From the NCBI GenBank assembly GCA_947598485.1, contig CANQFJ010000017.1:1-37842 (forward strand): DNA of 37,842 bases, given 5' to 3'. This document shows positions 23,091-30,832 of the stretch, piece by piece. The position numbers and the translations under genes were made by a program. Position 1 is the stretch's first letter; the number at the start of each line of letters is the position of its first letter. Below the pieces are notes generated by a model. The model did no database searches. It was not told the origin of the DNA and worked only from the letters and a program-made list of their open reading frames with translations. The DNA comes from an uncultured Bacilli bacterium. Lineage in GTDB: Bacteria; Bacillota_I; Bacilli_A; RF39; UBA660.

Positions 23091-24635
23091 TTACCTTTGA
23101 CGATATTCCGCCATTAGCTCTTGAGATTTTTCTAAAGCATTTTTAGGATTAATGCTACTTATTTGGCCATAGATATCCATAAAAGCTTCACTTGAAGGTA
23201 TCGTGGGCATTAGTTTTGATATTGGTAAGTCTTTTATACTACTATAATATTCTGCAAAGTTGGGATATAAATCTTGAATTCTTCGTATTTCATCATTACG
23301 GTTTAACGTATTAAATAAGGCAATATTTCTTAAAAAGAATCTTGTAAAAACATCTTCAAAAGTCTTAATATCAAAGTCTATAGAAGTCTTTTTTAAAATA
23401 TATTTAAGTTTTTGAATAATTATCTTTCTTTTATTAGGATTTAAATCTTCAAACAAAAGCTCTAATAATAAATTAGCTACATCACCATAAAAGTTAATAA
23501 AATTACTCTCGTAAGAAGGCAGAACATATCCTGAAGTATCTATACTTTTGTCTTTTTTCATAAGTCTTTCTAATAAACTTATACCTGAACGCAAAGAGTA
23601 ATCACTATCTTTGTAAGAATCTAAAAATATTAAATTAGAATCCATATAGCATTTAACACAATAAGGGTTATCCGTTGTAAGTAATATTTCAAAGATTCTA
23701 AGTGAGCCATATCTTTTGTAAAATTCCAGGTTCGCATTATCTATCTGCATCATACTATAGTAAACATGATCTACCATCTGTTTCATTTTATTACTATTTT
23801 TTCCTTTAGAAACATCAGGATTATATAGAAAAGATATATCTATATCGGAAAAGTCTGATATAAATCCATATTTTTTATAAAGGCCTACAGAACCTTGAAC
23901 AAAATAATTATCCATATAGTTTGCCAGAGAAGATAAAACAAATGTATATAAATAATCTTTTAATAAAAGTATAGGACTTACATTATATTTGTCACTGATA
24001 AAGCTAACACTTTCACCAAATGCAGGACTGTTGATAAAAAGAGGAATTCCCTGTTCAAATTCACTTTTAGTTTTTCCTAAGAAGTAGGGTTTGTAATCTA
24101 GCACTTCACAAGTAACATTAGTATATCTATCATCATCAAAGTGCGTTTCCTCATGAAGATGCCCATGGTAATTATGAGCTCCTATAGTTTTCTTGAACTC
24201 TGTTTCAATAAGTTTAAATGTCGAGTTGTTATTTTGCCCAGGAATTAAAGGCTCATGAGAAAGATAGGCATTATCAAGTCTAATAGGCATTGTAAATACC
24301 CCTTCCAAGCCCAAGGAAGGATAGGCATTAACTATTGAATGTTTATCATGATTACCCATGACTAAATATTTATGACCATTTAACCTGCTTAATAGATTAC
24401 TAATTTTACCTTTTTTAAAAGAAAAGTCACCAAGGAAAATAACTATATCATCTTGCCCTACTACCTCATTATGCTTTTGTATTATATGTTCATTCATTTG
24501 TTCTACGCTGCTAAACCCTCCTCTACCATAGCTAAGGATGTTTTGATGGTAAAAGTGTTGATCAGAAATTAGATAAATATTTCTATTAGGATACTTTCTA
24601 GACAATGTATTATAGATATCTTTGCAAAATGTCAT
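23091..24635 (-). CDS. Metallophosphoesterase fused to a nucleotidyltransferase-like domain
   Basis: The N-terminal 200 residues form a calcineurin-like phosphoesterase: 'ISDQHFYHQ' (Asp25, His27), 'FLGDFSF' (Asp70), 'VMGNHDKHS' (Asn95-His96-Asp97), and 'YHGHLHEE', a complete metal-ligand set. After residue 240 a pol-beta-type nucleotidyltransferase core appears: 'QGSVGLYKKYG' then 'DFSDIDISF', i.e. GS with a DxD pair, followed by a helical C-terminal half that I do not recognise. The substrate is unknown. A nucleotide repair or RNA-end activity is only a guess. The gene is divergent from the LexA-controlled polymerase, and an 8-bp-arm palindrome lies between them. Confidence 0.8.
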   Translation of the reverse strand: MTFCKDIYNTLSRKYPNRNIYLISDQHFYHQNILSYGRGGFSSVEQMNEHIIQKHNEVVGQDDIVIFLGDFSFKKGKISNLLSRLNGHKYLVMGNHDKHSIVNAYPSLGLEGVFTMPIRLDNAYLSHEPLIPGQNNNSTFKLIETEFKKTIGAHNYHGHLHEETHFDDDRYTNVTCEVLDYKPYFLGKTKSEFEQGIPLFINSPAFGESVSFISDKYNVSPILLLKDYLYTFVLSSLANYMDNYFVQGSVGLYKKYGFISDFSDIDISFLYNPDVSKGKNSNKMKQMVDHVYYSMMQIDNANLEFYKRYGSLRIFEILLTTDNPYCVKCYMDSNLIFLDSYKDSDYSLRSGISLLERLMKKDKSIDTSGYVLPSYESNFINFYGDVANLLLELLFEDLNPNKRKIIIQKLKYILKKTSIDFDIKTFEDVFTRFFLRNIALFNTLNRNDEIRRIQDLYPNFAEYYSSIKDLPISKLMPTIPSSEAFMDIYGQISSINPKNALEKSQELMAEYRQR

Positions 24636-24676
24636 ATTTTTCCAACCCCCTTAACTAGGGACTTATCCTATCACAT

Positions 24677-24694
24677 TTTGCTAAAATTAGCAAA
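24677..24694. promoter_or_regulatory. Palindromic site in a divergent promoter region
   Basis: TTTGCTAA-AA-TTAGCAAA has 8-bp perfect arms. It lies between the phosphoesterase gene (start 24635) and the polymerase promoter. A related TTGCT-TTTT-AGCAA overlaps the polymerase -35. It is a plausible operator for an unknown regulator. Confidence 0.4.
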
Positions 24695-24710
24695 TTTTCA
24701 AAAGATGTTA

Positions 24711-24758
24711 TTGCTTTTTAGCAAGAATTTATTATAATTATTTTAGAACGTTTGTTTG
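24711..24758 (+). promoter_or_regulatory. Sigma-A promoter with LexA box (Y-family polymerase)
   Basis: TTGCTT, 16 nt, TATAAT (24711-24738). Directly after it, AGAACGTTTGTTTG (24745-24758) is close to the Gram-positive LexA box (CGAACnnnnGTTCG) and sits over the expected transcription start, so DNA damage should induce the gene. Confidence 0.65.
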
Positions 24759-24772
24759 CTTATGGAGGCTTT

Positions 24773-26032
24773 ATGGAAAGGATAAATCGAAATATTATAT
24801 GTATTGATCTTAAAAGTTTTTTTGCTTCATGTGAATGCTTACGTTTAGGTGTTGATCCTTTTTCATATCCCTTGGTAGTGGCTAATCCTAATCAAGGACA
24901 AGGTGCCATAACTTTAGCCGTTACTCCTTTCTTAAAAGAGCAAGGAGTACCTTCGCGAGGAAGACTATTTGAAATAGATAAAAAAATCAAGTATAACATT
25001 GTAGCTCCCCATATGAATCTATATGCTGCTAAAAGTAAAGATGTTGTAAATGTTTATTTAGATTATGTAGCTGCGGAGGATCTACATATTTATTCCATTG
25101 ATGAATGTTTTTTAGATGTAACTCACTATTTAAAACTATATAATAAAACAGATTATGAACTAGCTTTAGATATTCTTAACAAAGTCAAGGAAAAGACCGG
25201 ACTTACAGCTACCGCGGGGATTGGGCCTAATATGCTTTTGGCTAAAGTTTCGATGGATATTGAAGCTAAACATATGCCTAATTGTATAAGTAAGTGGACA
25301 TATGATGACGTTGAAACGAAACTATGGAGTATTACGCCTCTTAGTAAGATGTGGGGCATCGGCAAAAGAATGGAAAGAAATTTAAATATCATGGGCATAT
25401 ACTCTATCAAGGATTTAGCAAGCTATGATGCTGGTAAATTAAAAGATAAATTTGGCATTATGGGAAAAGAACTATGGCTTCATGCCAATGGCATAGATAA
25501 CTCCGTTATTTCCGACTTTAAAAGCATAAGTAAAGAACAATCATACTCCCACTCTCAAGTTTTGTTTAAAGATTACGATGAAAGTAATATTTTACTAATT
25601 GTTGATGAAATGGTGGATGTTTTATGTGCAAGACTTAGAAAAAATCATAAACAATGTACTGGAATTGGTTTTGGTATAGGCTATTCTAAAAATATTGGTG
25701 GAGGCTTTTATCATAGTACGAAGCTCGAAAATCCTACAGATAATGAAAAAGAAATTCGCGATATTTGTCATATTATTTTTGAAAGATTCTATGAATTTAT
25801 GCCTATTCGTAAAGTTTCGATATCCTGTCAAGGCATCGTATCTAAGATTGGGGTACAATTAAATCTTTTTGAAAAAAGCGAAAACATTGTTAAAGAAGAA
25901 AATGTAAGTGAAGCTATCGATTCAATTAAGGCTCGCTATGGGAAAAATAGCCTTTTAAAAGCCTCGGCCCTTTTAAAGGACTCTACCGCTATTGAGCGAA
26001 ATAAAAAAGTTGGTGGTCATAATGCCGAATGA
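24773..26032 (+). CDS. Y-family DNA polymerase (UmuC/DinB type, translesion)
   Basis: The 419-residue enzyme copies damaged DNA with low fidelity. The palm carries catalytic acidic residues in 'CIDLKSFFASCE' near the N-terminus and 'YSIDECFLDVT' around residue 110. The fingers and thumb follow ('TATAGIGPNMLLAKVSMD', 'MWGIGKRMERNL'), and a little-finger domain fills the C-terminal third. It resembles the B. subtilis YqjW/UvrX group. The track ATG at 24752 precedes the ribosome site; GGAGG lies 5 nt before the ATG at 24773, which I use. It overlaps the YolD gene by 11 nt, the usual pair. Confidence 0.95.
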   Translation: MERINRNIICIDLKSFFASCECLRLGVDPFSYPLVVANPNQGQGAITLAVTPFLKEQGVPSRGRLFEIDKKIKYNIVAPHMNLYAAKSKDVVNVYLDYVAAEDLHIYSIDECFLDVTHYLKLYNKTDYELALDILNKVKEKTGLTATAGIGPNMLLAKVSMDIEAKHMPNCISKWTYDDVETKLWSITPLSKMWGIGKRMERNLNIMGIYSIKDLASYDAGKLKDKFGIMGKELWLHANGIDNSVISDFKSISKEQSYSHSQVLFKDYDESNILLIVDEMVDVLCARLRKNHKQCTGIGFGIGYSKNIGGGFYHSTKLENPTDNEKEIRDICHIIFERFYEFMPIRKVSISCQGIVSKIGVQLNLFEKSENIVKEENVSEAIDSIKARYGKNSLLKASALLKDSTAIERNKKVGGHNAE

Positions 26033-26336
26033 ACAACGTGGTATCATAAAGTGGCGCCCTTTTGATAGTGTTATTTCTGGTAATAAAGTAGTAAAAGAAC
26101 TTTTAAAAGAGCGTTCTAAAATCAAAAAACCGATTCTTTCTGAAGAGCAAGAAAATATTTTAGAGCAAAAACTTGTAATAGCTTTTTATACTAATTCATC
26201 TATAAAAGTTTCCTATTTTAATAATGGAACAATTACTGGATTTGAAGATCAAATAAAAAAAATAGATTCCATTTACCATAAAATCTATTTTTATCATCAC
26301 ACTTTATTATTTGAGCAAATTATAGAAATATTATAA
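26022..26336 (+). CDS. YolD-like protein
   Basis: YolD-like proteins are encoded next to Y-family polymerases in Bacillota and are thought to act with them in the SOS response; the mechanism is unknown. The 104-residue protein starts 'MPNEQRGIIKWRPFDSV' with the conserved 'RG.IKW.PF', and ends in 'ITGFEDQIKKID' with a beta-rich core. The track starts ten codons earlier. The ATG at 26022 has GGTGG ahead of it and overlaps the polymerase stop, so the pair is translationally coupled under the LexA box. It converges with the acidic protein gene, overlapping by 6 nt. Confidence 0.88.
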   Translation: MPNEQRGIIKWRPFDSVISGNKVVKELLKERSKIKKPILSEEQENILEQKLVIAFYTNSSIKVSYFNNGTITGFEDQIKKIDSIYHKIYFYHHTLLFEQIIEIL

Positions 26337-26861
26337 ACCACAATAGCGAGAAAGCAACAGCCAAACAATTAGTAAAGTAATAACCATTAAAATCGCTGTT
26401 CCAATAATTTGAGCAACTTTACTAGGCTCAGATTCTTCTTTTGGGGTATATTCTTTTTTTTCTTCAGGCTTTTTAACCGGTTTTTCTTCCTCATTCATTT
26501 CATCATCATAATCTTCTTGAACTGTATGAGACTTTTTAGAATTCTCATAAGGATAATCATCTTCTTGATCTTCATCATTTATAGAAATTTCTTCTTGTTC
26601 TTCCTCTTCTTCAAGAGATATTTCCTCATCTTCAGTTATCTTTTCATGAACGTCTTCGTCATCATCATTGTAAGAATCATCATCGTGATATCTTATATCA
26701 GTTTCTTCTTCATCACTATCACTATCTGAAGACTCATCATCAGAAAAGGCAATTTCATCTTCTTCGTTATCTTCAAGAAGAGGCTTTTCATCTTCACTAG
26801 CATTATTTTTTGGTACTGACTCGCCCTTTAATGCAGGCATTTCTAATTCTTCATCTTCCAT
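26331..26861 (-). CDS. Very acidic tail-anchored membrane protein
   Basis: I do not recognise a family. Of 176 residues about 66 are Asp or Glu, in long runs, with some Ser; the first 145 residues should be disordered and strongly negative. A Lys/Pro/Glu region follows ('KPVKKPEEKKEYTPKEE'), then one C-terminal helix ('IIGTAILMVITLLIVWLLL') and a four-residue tail, giving a tail-anchored topology with the acidic part in the cytosol. It lies downstream of spoVAE in the same direction after an 80-nt gap. A link to spores is possible but unproven. Confidence 0.8.
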   Translation of the reverse strand: MEDEELEMPALKGESVPKNNASEDEKPLLEDNEEDEIAFSDDESSDSDSDEEETDIRYHDDDSYNDDDEDVHEKITEDEEISLEEEEEQEEISINDEDQEDDYPYENSKKSHTVQEDYDDEMNEEEKPVKKPEEKKEYTPKEESEPSKVAQIIGTAILMVITLLIVWLLLSRYCGL

Positions 26862-26941
26862 AAATCATCCTACCTTTAGTATAATTATGGCATAAAATTA
26901 AGAATATGACTAGTCCTAAATTTATAAATTTAATATAATTT

Positions 26942-27292
26942 TTAATCTTTAGGATTAAAGAACAAGGATAAGATAAAAGAGAAAACAATTGCTGAAGTAA
27001 TAGCAATAGATGATTTAGTAAGCATGCCGGAAAAAATTCCTATAAGCCCAGCACTTTTATAACCCTCTGCTGCTCCTTGATATAAAAGATGGCCAAAGTT
27101 CATAATTAAAGTAGTAGCTCCTCCACCTACATGATTTACAAGCCAAGGGTAAACGCCAATAAATGATAAAAAAGCTCCAATTATAGTTAAAGCTGTTGTT
27201 ATGTGTCCCGCAGTAAGTTTAGTATTGTCTAAAATTATTTGACCTAACATACAAACGAATCCCGAAAATAAAAAAGCATATAAATAAATCAT
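26942..27292 (-). CDS. spoVAE: Stage V sporulation protein AE
   Basis: Part of the spoVA machinery in the inner spore membrane that moves dipicolinic acid into the forespore and out at germination. The 116-residue protein has three to four hydrophobic helices with family motifs 'FLSFIGVYPWLVNHVGGGATTLIMNFGHLLYQGA' and 'GLIGIFSGMLTKSSIAITSAI'. The ATG overlaps the spoVAD stop (ATGA). It corresponds to SpoVAEb. Confidence 0.94.
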   Translation of the reverse strand: MIYLYAFLFSGFVCMLGQIILDNTKLTAGHITTALTIIGAFLSFIGVYPWLVNHVGGGATTLIMNFGHLLYQGAAEGYKSAGLIGIFSGMLTKSSIAITSAIVFSFILSLFFNPKD

Positions 27293-28266
27293 GAAAGCAC
27301 CTCAATTTCTACGGCATGCGCTACGGAAGGAATTGTTTCACTTTGGTTTAATAAAACCGGAGTATGAAGCGATCCTGTTCCAACAATAAGAACTCTATGA
27401 TATTTAGGATTTTGCAATATTTTGCAAACAAGAACCATAGGTAGGCAAACCGGGCCACTTCCCCCAGCATACATATTTTGACTATCTAAATAAATGCTAC
27501 TACCCGCATCAATAACATTTAAAAGTTTTTGATTATAAACCTTTTCATAATATTCTTTCAATATAGAAACTCCTACTTTACCAAGATCACCACTTAAAAT
27601 AACATCATACTCACTTGGCGTTTTATTCATATTTTTTAAATGATTATATATTGTATCTGCACAAGCAGGAGCCATAACTGCACCCATGTGATTTACATCT
27701 TTTATTCCCATGTCAATAACCTTGCCAACTGTAGCAGATTTAATTTTAATTTTTGTTTTTTGGTTCGTTAATATTACACCAACTGCTCCCGTTGCTGTAC
27801 AAGTAGCAGTATTTGGCTTAGTATTTCCATACTCAATTGGATAGCGATATTGTCTTTCAGCACTCAAGCTATGGGAAGATGTAAGGCAAATAATATTATG
27901 AGCATTACCACTTTCAATCAAATTTGCTCCGTGAAACAAGCTAAGAGGAAAAGTTGCACAGGCAGCATAAACGCCAATAAAAGGAATGGCAAAATTACGA
28001 GCACTGTAAGAAGTTGCGCAAATTTGATTAAGTAAATCTCCTCCAATTAAATAATCAATGTCCGTATCTTGATAGTTTTTTTTAGAAAGGAGATTATTTA
28101 TTACAGTTTTTTGCATATTTACTTCTGCTTGTTCAACGGTTTTGGATTCATAATAATAATCATCTATGGTAAGATCAAAATTATCTAATTTACCATTTTT
28201 TTCTTTAGGACCACCAATAACAAAATGACTATCTAAATAAACATTATCAAACTTTACACTAGCCAT
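27289..28266 (-). CDS. spoVAD: Stage V sporulation protein AD
   Basis: SpoVAD is a soluble thiolase-fold protein that binds dipicolinic acid on the surface of the spore inner membrane. The 325 residues show 'GVYAACATFPLSL' (around residue 108, the thiolase nucleophile region), 'AERQYRYPIEYGNTKPNTATCTATGAV' and 'YAGGSGPVCLPMVL', all typical. It ends in TGA overlapping the spoVAE ATG and starts inside spoVAC by 8 nt, so the three genes are tightly coupled. Confidence 0.96.
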   Translation of the reverse strand: MASVKFDNVYLDSHFVIGGPKEKNGKLDNFDLTIDDYYYESKTVEQAEVNMQKTVINNLLSKKNYQDTDIDYLIGGDLLNQICATSYSARNFAIPFIGVYAACATFPLSLFHGANLIESGNAHNIICLTSSHSLSAERQYRYPIEYGNTKPNTATCTATGAVGVILTNQKTKIKIKSATVGKVIDMGIKDVNHMGAVMAPACADTIYNHLKNMNKTPSEYDVILSGDLGKVGVSILKEYYEKVYNQKLLNVIDAGSSIYLDSQNMYAGGSGPVCLPMVLVCKILQNPKYHRVLIVGTGSLHTPVLLNQSETIPSVAHAVEIEVLS

Positions 28267-28696
28267 TTATAACAACCCCCAATATGCAGAAGAAAAAGGC
28301 AGCTACTACCCCATAAAGAATGGCACTACCCGCAAGCTTAAAGGCATTTGAACCAATTCCCTTGATAAAACCATCTTTTTTATAATCAATCGTTGCTGAT
28401 GCCATTGAATGGGCAAATCCTGTAGTAGGAATAATAAGCCCACATTTCCCCTTCTCTACTAAATTATCAAAGACACCAAAAGCAGTTAACATAGAAGTTA
28501 TCAAAATAACGGTAAGACAAGCCACACTCATTGAATCAACTCTTGAATAACCAAAAATCATCATATATAAATTAATTAATCCTTCGGATATAATTCCCAT
28601 AATTCCACCAAATAAAAAAGCCAAGAAAAGATTTAACCCTCTCTTTTCTTTGGGCAGTTTACGACTAATAAGGACTTTGTATTCTTCTTTGTTCAC
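28259..28696 (-). CDS. spoVAC: Stage V sporulation protein AC
   Basis: SpoVAC is a membrane protein of the spoVA complex that can act as a mechanosensitive channel during spore germination. The 145 residues have about four hydrophobic segments and the family stretch 'LNLFLAFLFGGIMGIISEGLINLYM' and 'CGLIIPTTGFAHSMASATIDYKKDGFIKGIGSNAFKLAGSAILYGV'. It starts at GTG with GGTGA. The usual spoVAA and spoVAB genes are missing, giving a minimal AC-AD-AE set. Confidence 0.95.
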   Translation of the reverse strand: MNKEEYKVLISRKLPKEKRGLNLFLAFLFGGIMGIISEGLINLYMMIFGYSRVDSMSVACLTVILITSMLTAFGVFDNLVEKGKCGLIIPTTGFAHSMASATIDYKKDGFIKGIGSNAFKLAGSAILYGVVAAFFFCILGVVING

Positions 28697-28712
28697 TTTA
28701 TTTCACCAATAT

Positions 28713-28741
28713 TATTATTGGAAAATATTGTAAAGTTATAC
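28713..28741 (-). promoter_or_regulatory. Candidate forespore (sigma-F/G type) promoter of spoVAC-AD-AE
   Basis: GTATA, 17 nt, AATAATA on the minus strand between sigF and spoVAC is near the B. subtilis sigma-G pattern (GnATR-N17/18-CATnnTA, six of seven at -10). spoVA is a sigma-G operon in B. subtilis. The AT-rich context makes a chance match possible. Confidence 0.35.
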
Positions 28742-29379
28742 TATTTAGTTAAAAAAGCACACATTTTGTCTAAGCTACGTTTTTCATAACGCGATACCAT
28801 TACTTGAGTCATACATAATTTTTTAGCTACTTCACTTTGCGTTAAATCTTCAAAATATCTTGCTTTAATAATCTTTTTTTCTTCATCATTTAGTTCATCG
28901 ATACTTTCTTCGAGTAAAATTTGATCATCCAAGCTAACTTTTTCTTCACTTCTTAAGCTGTCGTATAAAGTAGCCTCTTCACCTGAATCTAAAGACATAA
29001 TGTCACTTCCAGCCATAATTGCATCTTCAATATCTTTTTCACTCATTTCTAGAAAGTGAGCCACTTCACTGTTCGAGGGAATCCTCCCATACCTTTGGGC
29101 TAAAGCATATCTAGTCTTTTCTATATCACGATACAATTTTAAAATATCTTTATTAACTTTCATAGCCTTATTATGGGCAAGCATATACATTTCACCATAA
29201 ATGTAATTATAAGCATAAGAAGAAAATTTAGTATTTTCATTTTTATCATAATTTTGATAAGCTTTAATTATTCCTAATACTCCTGCTTGATATAAATCTT
29301 CTTTCTCCACACCATAAAATGCACTAGCTATTTTAAATATTAATCCTTCATTTTCTTTAATCAAAATATCAAGGTTCAT
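28741..29379 (-). CDS. sigF: RNA polymerase sporulation sigma factor SigF
   Basis: A sigma-70 family factor of the SigF/SigG/SigB group that should direct early forespore transcription. Regions visible in order: 2.1-2.2 'DLYQAGVLGIIKAYQNYDKNENTKFSSYAYNYI' (residues 27-59), region 3 'RIPSNSEVAHFLEMSEKDIEDA', and region 4 with a helix-turn-helix 'LTQSEVAKKLCMTQVMVSRYEKRSLDKM'. Length is 212 residues against about 255 in B. subtilis, the shortfall being before region 2. Its place between spoIIAA and spoVA identifies it as sigF. The start, 2 nt after the spoIIAA stop, has GAGGTG. spoIIAB is absent. Confidence 0.9.
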   Translation of the reverse strand: MNLDILIKENEGLIFKIASAFYGVEKEDLYQAGVLGIIKAYQNYDKNENTKFSSYAYNYIYGEMYMLAHNKAMKVNKDILKLYRDIEKTRYALAQRYGRIPSNSEVAHFLEMSEKDIEDAIMAGSDIMSLDSGEEATLYDSLRSEEKVSLDDQILLEESIDELNDEEKKIIKARYFEDLTQSEVAKKLCMTQVMVSRYEKRSLDKMCAFLTK

Positions 29380-29381
29380 GA

Positions 29382-29714
29382 CTACACCTCGATTACTTTA
29401 TAGGCAATAAGTTCATTATCTATCTTTTTTATTTTAAGCTTACTTACTGTTTTATTTAACATTTTATTAACTTCACAAACGTAAATTAAACCACCATTTT
29501 GCTTAATCGCTGCCTTAGTGTTTAATAGAGCATCCACGCCATCTTCATCTATATCAATTAGATTGTATAAATTATACACTAAATATTTAATTTTATGTTT
29601 CAATAAGATAGTTAGTAAACAGTTATTTATTTTATATGTAGTTTTGCGATTTAGTTTACCATCGAGTCTGACAAATAATATACCTTTGCTGTATTCCATG
29701 TCCATTTTAAGCAT
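29382..29714 (-). CDS. spoIIAA: SpoIIAA-like anti-anti-sigma factor with altered phosphorylation site
   Basis: This is a STAS-domain protein. In B. subtilis SpoIIAA frees sigma-F by binding SpoIIAB and is switched off when SpoIIAB phosphorylates Ser58. The 110-residue product aligns along its length ('VRLDGKLNRKT', 'YLVYNLYNL', 'KQNGGLIYVCEV'). At the phosphorylation loop, however, B. subtilis DSSG reads DEDG, so residue 58 is Asp. The track begins at a TTG; the ATG at 29714 has AGGTGA and gives the usual length and numbering. Tandem Spo0A boxes lie upstream. With no spoIIAB next door, the classical switch cannot work as described. Confidence 0.85.
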   Translation of the reverse strand: MLKMDMEYSKGILFVRLDGKLNRKTTYKINNCLLTILLKHKIKYLVYNLYNLIDIDEDGVDALLNTKAAIKQNGGLIYVCEVNKMLNKTVSKLKIKKIDNELIAYKVIEV

Positions 29715-29770
29715 ATATATCACCTTTTCCAAGCAACACTATAATATTAATATGATAGTAATTAAATACT

Positions 29771-29787
29771 TTCGACAGACTTCGACA
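29771..29787 (-). promoter_or_regulatory. Tandem Spo0A boxes upstream of spoIIAA-sigF
   Basis: TGTCGAA occurs twice on the minus strand (29771-29777 and 29781-29787), exactly 10 bp apart and so on the same face of the helix. The boxes are about 57 nt upstream of the spoIIAA ATG. Spo0A directly activates spoIIA in B. subtilis. AT-rich -10-like sequences follow (ATATTATAGT). Confidence 0.8.
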
Positions 29788-29840
29788 GAAAGGCAATTTA
29801 TATACTATGTAAAGTATGTAAAGTTTACACTATTTCAAAT

Positions 29841-29868
29841 AAAAAAGATAACCTCTTAGATTATCTCT
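29841..29868 (-). terminator. Terminator after the transglutaminase-like gene
   Basis: AGATAATC-TAAGA-GGTTATCT followed by TTTTTTATTTG on the minus strand. It overlaps the end of the gene and isolates the spoIIA operon from upstream transcription. Confidence 0.7.
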
Positions 29869-30808
29869 TAGTAAAACTCATATTAGGATTTTTAAGACTT
29901 CTTTTTTGATATCCTATATTTTCATATCCTTCATGTAAAACTTGATTATCAAGTTCTGAAAGGAAATTGTAATAGTCCGAAATGTTATATGGGGTTTCAT
30001 AAGAAAAATCCCCTGTTTTTTCATAGTATAAACCATTACGGTAAAATAGTGTAAAACCATCAAAATAATTTTTCATATTTTCTTTAGTCAGTTCAATCCA
30101 ACCATTATCTAATAAATCTTGAGCCGTATTTTTCCTTGAACCATTCATAACCATAAAAGTTCCTGGATTAGGGCTAGATAAATATGGTGTACCCAGTTTT
30201 TCAAGTAAGCATCTTTTTTGCATAAAAAATTGTTTATAAGTTGCATCAACTAAATAAGCTTTAGCTTTATAATTAATAACAACCACAATGTGTTTACACC
30301 CTCCATCGTAAAGTGGAGAATTATATAAGTATCCTGGTTCAATAATTTTTATTTTAGCATCAAGGCCCATCGTTCTAGCCATCTTATAAATTGATAAGGA
30401 TGATTCCTGGCAATCACAGTATGCATCATAGTCTTCAAAACTTTGATAACCTAAATTCTTAGCATGGGCAAATAATCGGCATCTTTCTTGATAAACAAGA
30501 GCATCAAGTATTTGATTAATATCCATAGTTCTTTCAAGCCATTTTTCATCATTAAAATTATATGGTTTTATATTTATAATACTTTCATTAGGCATAAATT
30601 TTATAATTGACTCAATTTGATGAGATATAAAAGGTAACTTAAGAAAATAAGCTCCCGTATCGTTTAATGCAGCAGATGCGTGTTTATAATAGCTAAAAAT
30701 CTCTCGTAAAAGATCATACTTTTTATCACCTTGAGCAAAAATAATTTGTTCATGATAATTATCTATTTCTTTTTGCATGTCTGCTAGTATTTTAGAATCT
30801 TGTGCCAT
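29861..30808 (-). CDS. Transglutaminase-like cysteine protein
   Basis: The 315-residue protein has a papain/transglutaminase-like arrangement in its middle: 'CDCQESSLSIYKMARTMGLDAKI' (Cys133, possibly Cys131), 'CKHIVVVIN' (His173) and 'AYLVDATYKQF' (Asp188), the usual Cys-His-Asp order. The N-terminal 100 residues are helical and the C-terminus has Tyr-rich loops. No signal peptide or membrane helix, so it acts in the cytosol of its cell. It has its own strong promoter and terminator and lies between dacF and spoIIAA, neighbours in B. subtilis. Cross-linking of spore coat or protease activity is conceivable but not shown. Confidence 0.65.
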   Translation of the reverse strand: MAQDSKILADMQKEIDNYHEQIIFAQGDKKYDLLREIFSYYKHASAALNDTGAYFLKLPFISHQIESIIKFMPNESIINIKPYNFNDEKWLERTMDINQILDALVYQERCRLFAHAKNLGYQSFEDYDAYCDCQESSLSIYKMARTMGLDAKIKIIEPGYLYNSPLYDGGCKHIVVVINYKAKAYLVDATYKQFFMQKRCLLEKLGTPYLSSPNPGTFMVMNGSRKNTAQDLLDNGWIELTKENMKNYFDGFTLFYRNGLYYEKTGDFSYETPYNISDYYNFLSELDNQVLHEGYENIGYQKRSLKNPNMSFTKR

Positions 30809-30832
30809 AAAACCCCCTTCTTGACTTAAACT

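Noticed and set aside
25153-25410. Minus-strand ORFs inside the Y-family polymerase gene (also 25622-25858)
   Set aside because: Shadows of a strongly conserved coding region on the other strand, without ribosome sites.
26409-26729. Plus-strand ORF of 106 residues rich in Phe and Ile
   Set aside because: It is the antisense shadow of the Asp/Glu-rich gene; GAA/GAT runs read backwards as TTC/ATC. No ribosome site.
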